Made by a program: the position numbers and the translations under genes. This document shows positions 6,784 to 10,000 of a DNA stretch of 10,000 nucleotides, piece by piece. The DNA lies in NCBI RefSeq assembly GCF_020217005.1, contig NZ_JAIWOI010000106.1, forward strand, positions 1 to 10,000, written 5' to 3'. How positions within the stretch are numbered: the first letter of the stretch is position 1; every line of letters begins with the position of its first letter. Below the pieces are notes generated by a model that was not told the origin of the DNA, did not search any database, and saw only the letters and a program-made list of their open reading frames with translations. This DNA comes from Rheinheimera sp. (GTDB lineage Bacteria; Pseudomonadota; Gammaproteobacteria; Enterobacterales; Alteromonadaceae).

Positions 6784-7662
6784 ATGAAAAATAACCGAAC
6801 AAATGATCAGTCCAGAAGACACTTTATTAAACACCTGGGCTTAGGTTTGGCCAGCATTCCACTGATAGGCCTGGTCGGTTGTGGTGGTTCAGACAGCACA
6901 GCAACAAGCAGCAGCGGAACCGATTCTTCCAGTGGTAGTGGCAGTTCGTCAGGTGGAAGTTCGTCTGGCACCACCACATCCTGGGCCAGTGGTGGCACTT
7001 CGTCCATGACAGCGAACTTTCCGGATGACTCTCTGTTTGCCTTAAGTACCGCTTGCACTCTGGCGCTGACCAAAAACTTAACAGAAGGTCCTTGTTACTT
7101 CACGGCGGACACTCTGGATGATATTTCCGAAGCCCAGGGCGGATTGCCAATGCAACTCTGTTTACGAGTGACAGACACCAGTTGTAACCCTTTGTCTGGT
7201 CTTGAGGTTGAAGTATGGCACTGTGACGTAGAAGGTGTGTATTCAGGCGACACCAGCGGCAGCGCTGATGCGAATGGGTTTTCATCATCTTTTTGCACAG
7301 GTAATGACAGTGCGGCACTGCGCTCCAAATGGTTCAGAGGCACGCAAATTACCGACAGCAATGGCCGGGTTAACTTCAAATCCTGCTTCCCTGGCTGGTA
7401 CTCCGGCCGCACTATTCATATTCACTTTAGAGTACGCAACAACAATAACGACGAAGTGGTTTCGCAGTTTTGTTTTCCTGACGCTTTTACCGCAGAAATT
7501 TGTACTACCCACAGCGAATACGCCAGCAGGGGTATTCAGGACACTACATTAAGTGCTGGCCGCGACACTGTGTTTGGCAGCAGTTATAACGAGTTTTTGT
7601 TTGATTACCAGCAAAACTCAGACGGTTCTTTGCTGGCTTATAAAACTATTCAAATTAGTTGA
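6784..7662 (+). CDS. Tat-exported lipoprotein intradiol ring-cleavage dioxygenase
   Basis: This 292-residue protein belongs to the intradiol dioxygenase family (catechol/protocatechuate 3,4-dioxygenase-like), which use Fe(III) to open catecholic rings. The N-terminus has a twin-arginine signal, SRRHFIKHLGLGL (10-22), followed by LVGC (30-33), a lipobox with Cys33. A Ser/Gly/Thr-rich linker (36-75) follows. The catalytic domain (about 90-290) shows LTEGPCYF (99-106), WHCDVEGVYSG (145-155) and PGWYSGRTIHIHF (203-215). Presumed iron ligands are Y153, Y206, H212 and H214. Several cysteines (91, 104, 126, 134, 147, 171, 201) suggest disulfides outside the cytoplasm. The frame extends upstream to a TTG, but AGGAG (6770-6774) lies 9 nt before ATG 6784, which also starts the signal peptide cleanly. 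A surface or periplasmic enzyme acting on aromatic or lignin-like compounds is likely; the substrate is unknown. Confidence 0.92.
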   Translation: MKNNRTNDQSRRHFIKHLGLGLASIPLIGLVGCGGSDSTATSSSGTDSSSGSGSSSGGSSSGTTTSWASGGTSSMTANFPDDSLFALSTACTLALTKNLTEGPCYFTADTLDDISEAQGGLPMQLCLRVTDTSCNPLSGLEVEVWHCDVEGVYSGDTSGSADANGFSSSFCTGNDSAALRSKWFRGTQITDSNGRVNFKSCFPGWYSGRTIHIHFRVRNNNNDEVVSQFCFPDAFTAEICTTHSEYASRGIQDTTLSAGRDTVFGSSYNEFLFDYQQNSDGSLLAYKTIQIS

Positions 7663-7664
7663 AA

Positions 7665-7704
7665 TGAAGCCGTAACCTGAGTTGCGGCTCCGGCTTCAGT
7701 TTTT
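7665..7704 (+). terminator. Probable terminator after the dioxygenase gene
   Basis: TGAAGCCG (7665-7672) pairs with CGGCTTCA (7691-7698), followed by GTTTTT. The 18-nt loop can form a competing hairpin, GCCGTAAC with GTTGCGGC (one G-U pair). It lies between two convergent genes; the T-run suits the plus strand. Confidence 0.7.
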
Positions 7705-7707
7705 AAG

Positions 7708-9330
7708 TTATAACCTGAATCGGGTTACCAGTTCGTTTAAGTCTACCGCCAGACGGGATAACTCGTGAGCCGATGCACTGGTTTGATTGGCTCCTGCTGC
7801 GGATTGAGTGGCTAAATCGCTGATATTGACAATGTTACGGTCAATTTCACGCGCAACTTTTGCTTGCTCTTCAGCCGCACTGGCGATCACCAGATTACTG
7901 TCGTTAATACGATTGATCTGGTCAGTCACAGTGGCTAAAGCCTGACCTGCTGCTGTGGCCACTTTTAAGGCGTCTTCTGCCGTCAGGCTGCTGTGTTGCA
8001 TAGACTCAACCGCTTTATTGGTCTCAGTGCGTATCTGCGTGATGATCTGTTCAATTTCGCCCGTAGATTGCTGAGTCCTGTGTGCCAAAGCCCGGACTTC
8101 ATCCGCTACGACTGCAAAACCCCGGCCCGCCTCCCCTGCCCGTGCTGCTTCAATAGCCGCATTAAGCGCCAGCAAGTTTGTTTGCTCCGCGATAGCACGG
8201 ATCACATCAAGCACAGTGCCTATTTGCTGCGACTGAGTCGCCAGATTCTGAATAAGCGCAGAAGTAGCCGCAACATCCTGGTTCATCCTGTGAATAGAAC
8301 TGACGGTATTGTCAACTTGGGTACGTCCTTCAGCCGCAGCTTTAGTCGATTCAGCTGAAGCCTCAGAAGTTGAAGTCGCCGTATGGGCAACTTCATCTAC
8401 TGCAGCACTCATTTCAGTAATAGCAGTAGCCGCCTGTTGAATTTCATCATTCTGACGCTGCAAGCCACGGGACGCATCTTCAGTCACAGAGTTCAGCTCT
8501 TCTGCTGCTGAAGCCAGTTGAGTGGATGAACTGGATATGTGACTTAACGCATCACGTAAATTCTGTTGCATCAGGGCTAAAGCGGCTAATAAGCGGCTGG
8601 CTTCATCCTGCCCCACTACAGTAATGCTTTTGGTTAAATCCCCCTGCGCCACTGTCTCTGCCAGTGAAACTGCCTCATTCATCGGAATAGTGATACTGGC
8701 AGTGAGCAGCAAGGCCACGACAATACTAATCAGCAAGGCGGTGAGTATGGCTGTCACTACCACCCATTTACTATTTTGATAGGTGTCAGCCGATTCCTTA
8801 CTGATGCTGGCAGAAAAATCTTTACTCAACTTCACCAGATTGCGCACTTCCTGACTCATCATGCTGGCATTACGGCTTAAGTCTTCAAATAGTTTCAGGG
8901 CACTACCTTTGTCGCCAGCCAGCAGAAAATCCACAACTTGCTGTTGATGGCTTTCATAATCAGCTTTGATCTGCTGATACTTTGTATAACTTTGACGCTC
9001 AGCATCTGAGGAGATTAGTTTTTCGTAGTCGCTTTGATAGCGACTGACCAAATCTTTAACTTCAACCAAACGCGACAAGGTCTGAGTTTCGGCTTTGGCA
9101 TTGTCCGACACCATTAATCTTAGAGTGTGAACTCGGGTTAATAATAGATTCGCATCCAACCCTGCTAACGATTCAAGACTGGGTAAGACGTCCCTGTCCA
9201 CAGATTCCGCAACCTGCCGCATTGATCCCATACTGCTTAAAGCAAATGCACCTTGCAACAGCACCAAAAATGTAATGAGAGTAAAGCCCATTAATAAACG
9301 ATTTCTAATCCCCACTTTTCTTATCAGCAT
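7708..9330 (-). CDS. Methyl-accepting chemotaxis protein with four-helix-bundle sensor
   Basis: A 540-residue transmembrane chemoreceptor that signals through CheW/CheA to the flagellar motor. TM1 is about 12-34, followed by a periplasmic, all-helical region (35-188) resembling the 4HB_MCP ligand-binding domain. TM2 is 189-211, with a HAMP linker at about 212-265. The long cytoplasmic coiled coil carries the highly conserved tip [20 protein letters not shown] (381-400) continuing into [12 protein letters not shown] (402-413). EQ-rich stretches around 270-310 and 480-495 are likely methylation regions. There is no C-terminal NWETF-type CheR tether; the protein ends ELVTRFRL. The start ATG 9330 is preceded by the purine-rich GAGGGAAGT. 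The ligand cannot be predicted from sequence. It is a single gene, convergent with the dioxygenase; a functional link is possible but there is no direct evidence. Confidence 0.95.
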   Translation of the reverse strand: MLIRKVGIRNRLLMGFTLITFLVLLQGAFALSSMGSMRQVAESVDRDVLPSLESLAGLDANLLLTRVHTLRLMVSDNAKAETQTLSRLVEVKDLVSRYQSDYEKLISSDAERQSYTKYQQIKADYESHQQQVVDFLLAGDKGSALKLFEDLSRNASMMSQEVRNLVKLSKDFSASISKESADTYQNSKWVVVTAILTALLISIVVALLLTASITIPMNEAVSLAETVAQGDLTKSITVVGQDEASRLLAALALMQQNLRDALSHISSSSTQLASAAEELNSVTEDASRGLQRQNDEIQQAATAITEMSAAVDEVAHTATSTSEASAESTKAAAEGRTQVDNTVSSIHRMNQDVAATSALIQNLATQSQQIGTVLDVIRAIAEQTNLLALNAAIEAARAGEAGRGFAVVADEVRALAHRTQQSTGEIEQIITQIRTETNKAVESMQHSSLTAEDALKVATAAGQALATVTDQINRINDSNLVIASAAEEQAKVAREIDRNIVNISDLATQSAAGANQTSASAHELSRLAVDLNELVTRFRL

Positions 9331-9929
9331 ACTTCCCTCTTTTTCATTTCTATGGATGGAACAAGACAGACCAGCACCGGCTGTGCAGGCTGATTTGGCA
9401 TATAAAACAGCGCCACTACAAGGAATAAAGTCCTTGCAGATGTGTTAAACCTGAAGTTTTGCTCCGCCAGATGTAAATAAGAATCGGACTGACACAGCTA
9501 AATGAAAAAGTGGAAGAAAAAGACAACTTGCTCTTAATTCTTTAACGATTCAGATTTATTGCTATATTTCTTCACACTTAATTACGACACTAACACAACA
9601 TATATTAAGTCATTGAATTAGATCAAGTTTTTAAAATTTGTTGCATGTATTTTCATTTTTTAGCAATTAAATGATAAATTTTGCGTGAAAATTAAGTTAA
9701 TCTGAAAAACACTCTGAGAGATAATCATCCTGACTTTTAATCGTTTCAGAAAAATAATCTACGCTGATTTGCTGGCAAAAAAGTGAGTTGACGACTCTGA
9801 ATACTTTGTTGACAGGCACTGTTGTGGATCAGGTCCGGACTTTCATACCGCAGTGAGCTGCATAGGTTGGAATTTTTAGTTCGGGCTGTTGTATGGTAGT
9901 ACCCGATCATAGCTAAACAGGAAAAATCT
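9331..9929. other. 599-bp AT-rich non-coding region between divergent genes
   Basis: No convincing gene is present on either strand. It must contain promoters for the chemoreceptor (minus) and the secreted protein (plus). Visible elements are a 9-bp stem hairpin at 9416-9439 (loop ATAAAG, one G-U pair), a strongly AT-rich core (about 9520-9740), an FNR-like site at 9613-9626, a small dyad TTTGCTGGCAAA (9768-9779) and two TTGAC words (9788-9792, 9809-9813) without good -10 partners. A weak promoter for the plus-strand gene is TTGGAA (9867-9872) with TATGGT (9892-9897), spacer 19. Confidence 0.45.
9613..9626. promoter_or_regulatory. FNR/CRP-family-like binding site
   Basis: TTGAATTAGATCAA matches the FNR consensus TTGAT-N4-ATCAA at 9 of 10 defined positions. 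About 27 bp after its centre a TATTTT (9647-9652) could act as -10, putting the site near -40 of a plus-strand start (class II geometry). The only plus-strand gene in reach begins at 9930, implying a long leader, so the target is uncertain. Confidence 0.35.
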
Positions 9930-10000
9930 ATGAAAACCCTATTGCTCTCGTTTTGTTTCCTTAGCCTGCCATTATTTATTAGTGCCAACTTACATGCAGA
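9930..10000 (+). CDS. Start of a secreted protein (signal peptide only, cut by window edge)
   Basis: ATG 9930 is preceded by AGGA (9919-9922) with 7-nt spacing. The 23 visible codons encode MKTLLLSFCFLSLPLFISAN then LHA: a basic N-terminus, a long hydrophobic core and a plausible signal peptidase I site after LHA. The protein is therefore exported to the periplasm or beyond. The mature part lies outside the window, so function and length cannot be given. Confidence 0.75.
   Translation, partial: MKTLLLSFCFLSLPLFISANLHA

Noticed and set aside
6807..7512. Minus-strand open frames opposite the dioxygenase gene
   Set aside because: They are antisense shadows created by the Ser/Gly-rich linker and coding bias of the real gene.
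9470..9500. Flagellar sigma-28 promoter for the chemoreceptor (TCCGATTC on the minus strand)
   Set aside because: Only about five of eight positions match the GCCGATAA box and no TAAA-type -35 is correctly spaced.
9746..9988. 80-codon minus-strand open frame
   Set aside because: It overlaps the better-supported plus-strand signal peptide gene, has no family resemblance and no Shine-Dalgarno sequence that I can see.

Overview
The window looks like a chromosomal segment of a gammaproteobacterium, probably an aquatic Alteromonadales/Chromatiaceae-type organism such as Rheinheimera. This is an inference from the long form of PurC, moderate GC content, the phosphinothricin-type acetyltransferase and the chemoreceptor style; no rRNA or other marker is present to prove it. 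No rRNA, tRNA, insertion sequence or CRISPR array was seen.

Left part (1-3796), all on the minus strand, has an accessory-gene character. In transcription order it holds a 572-residue fusion of a SAM-dependent methyltransferase to an HNH endonuclease, an unrecognised protein with three membrane segments, and a winged-helix/Fic-domain protein cut by the left window edge. Directly in front of the Fic gene lies an array of six copies of the 10-mer TGGCGCAGTT, four of them forming two palindromes. This is a strong candidate operator for the Fic protein's own DNA-binding domain. The Fic motif is unusual: Gln replaces the catalytic His, and the rest resembles the Doc-type NKRT motif. The methyltransferase-HNH gene with its membrane-protein neighbour is the best candidate in the window for a little-described, defence-like system, but this is inference only.

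Middle (4053-5940): purC, a core purine-biosynthesis gene, is divergent from the accessory block and ends in a clear hairpin terminator. Convergent to it is a two-gene operon made of a four-TM membrane protein and a 69-residue XRE/Cro-type regulator, coupled by a TAATG overlap. Its promoter region is covered by a perfect 39-bp inverted repeat (18-bp arms) that looks like an autoregulatory operator.

Right part (6125-10000): a GNAT acetyltransferase of the phosphinothricin/methionine-derivative type; a Tat-exported lipoprotein intradiol dioxygenase followed by a terminator-like hairpin; a convergent methyl-accepting chemotaxis protein; a roughly 600-bp AT-rich non-coding stretch with an FNR-like site; and the first 23 codons of a secreted protein running off the right edge. 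These genes do not form a shared pathway that I can recognise; they look like independent transcription units.
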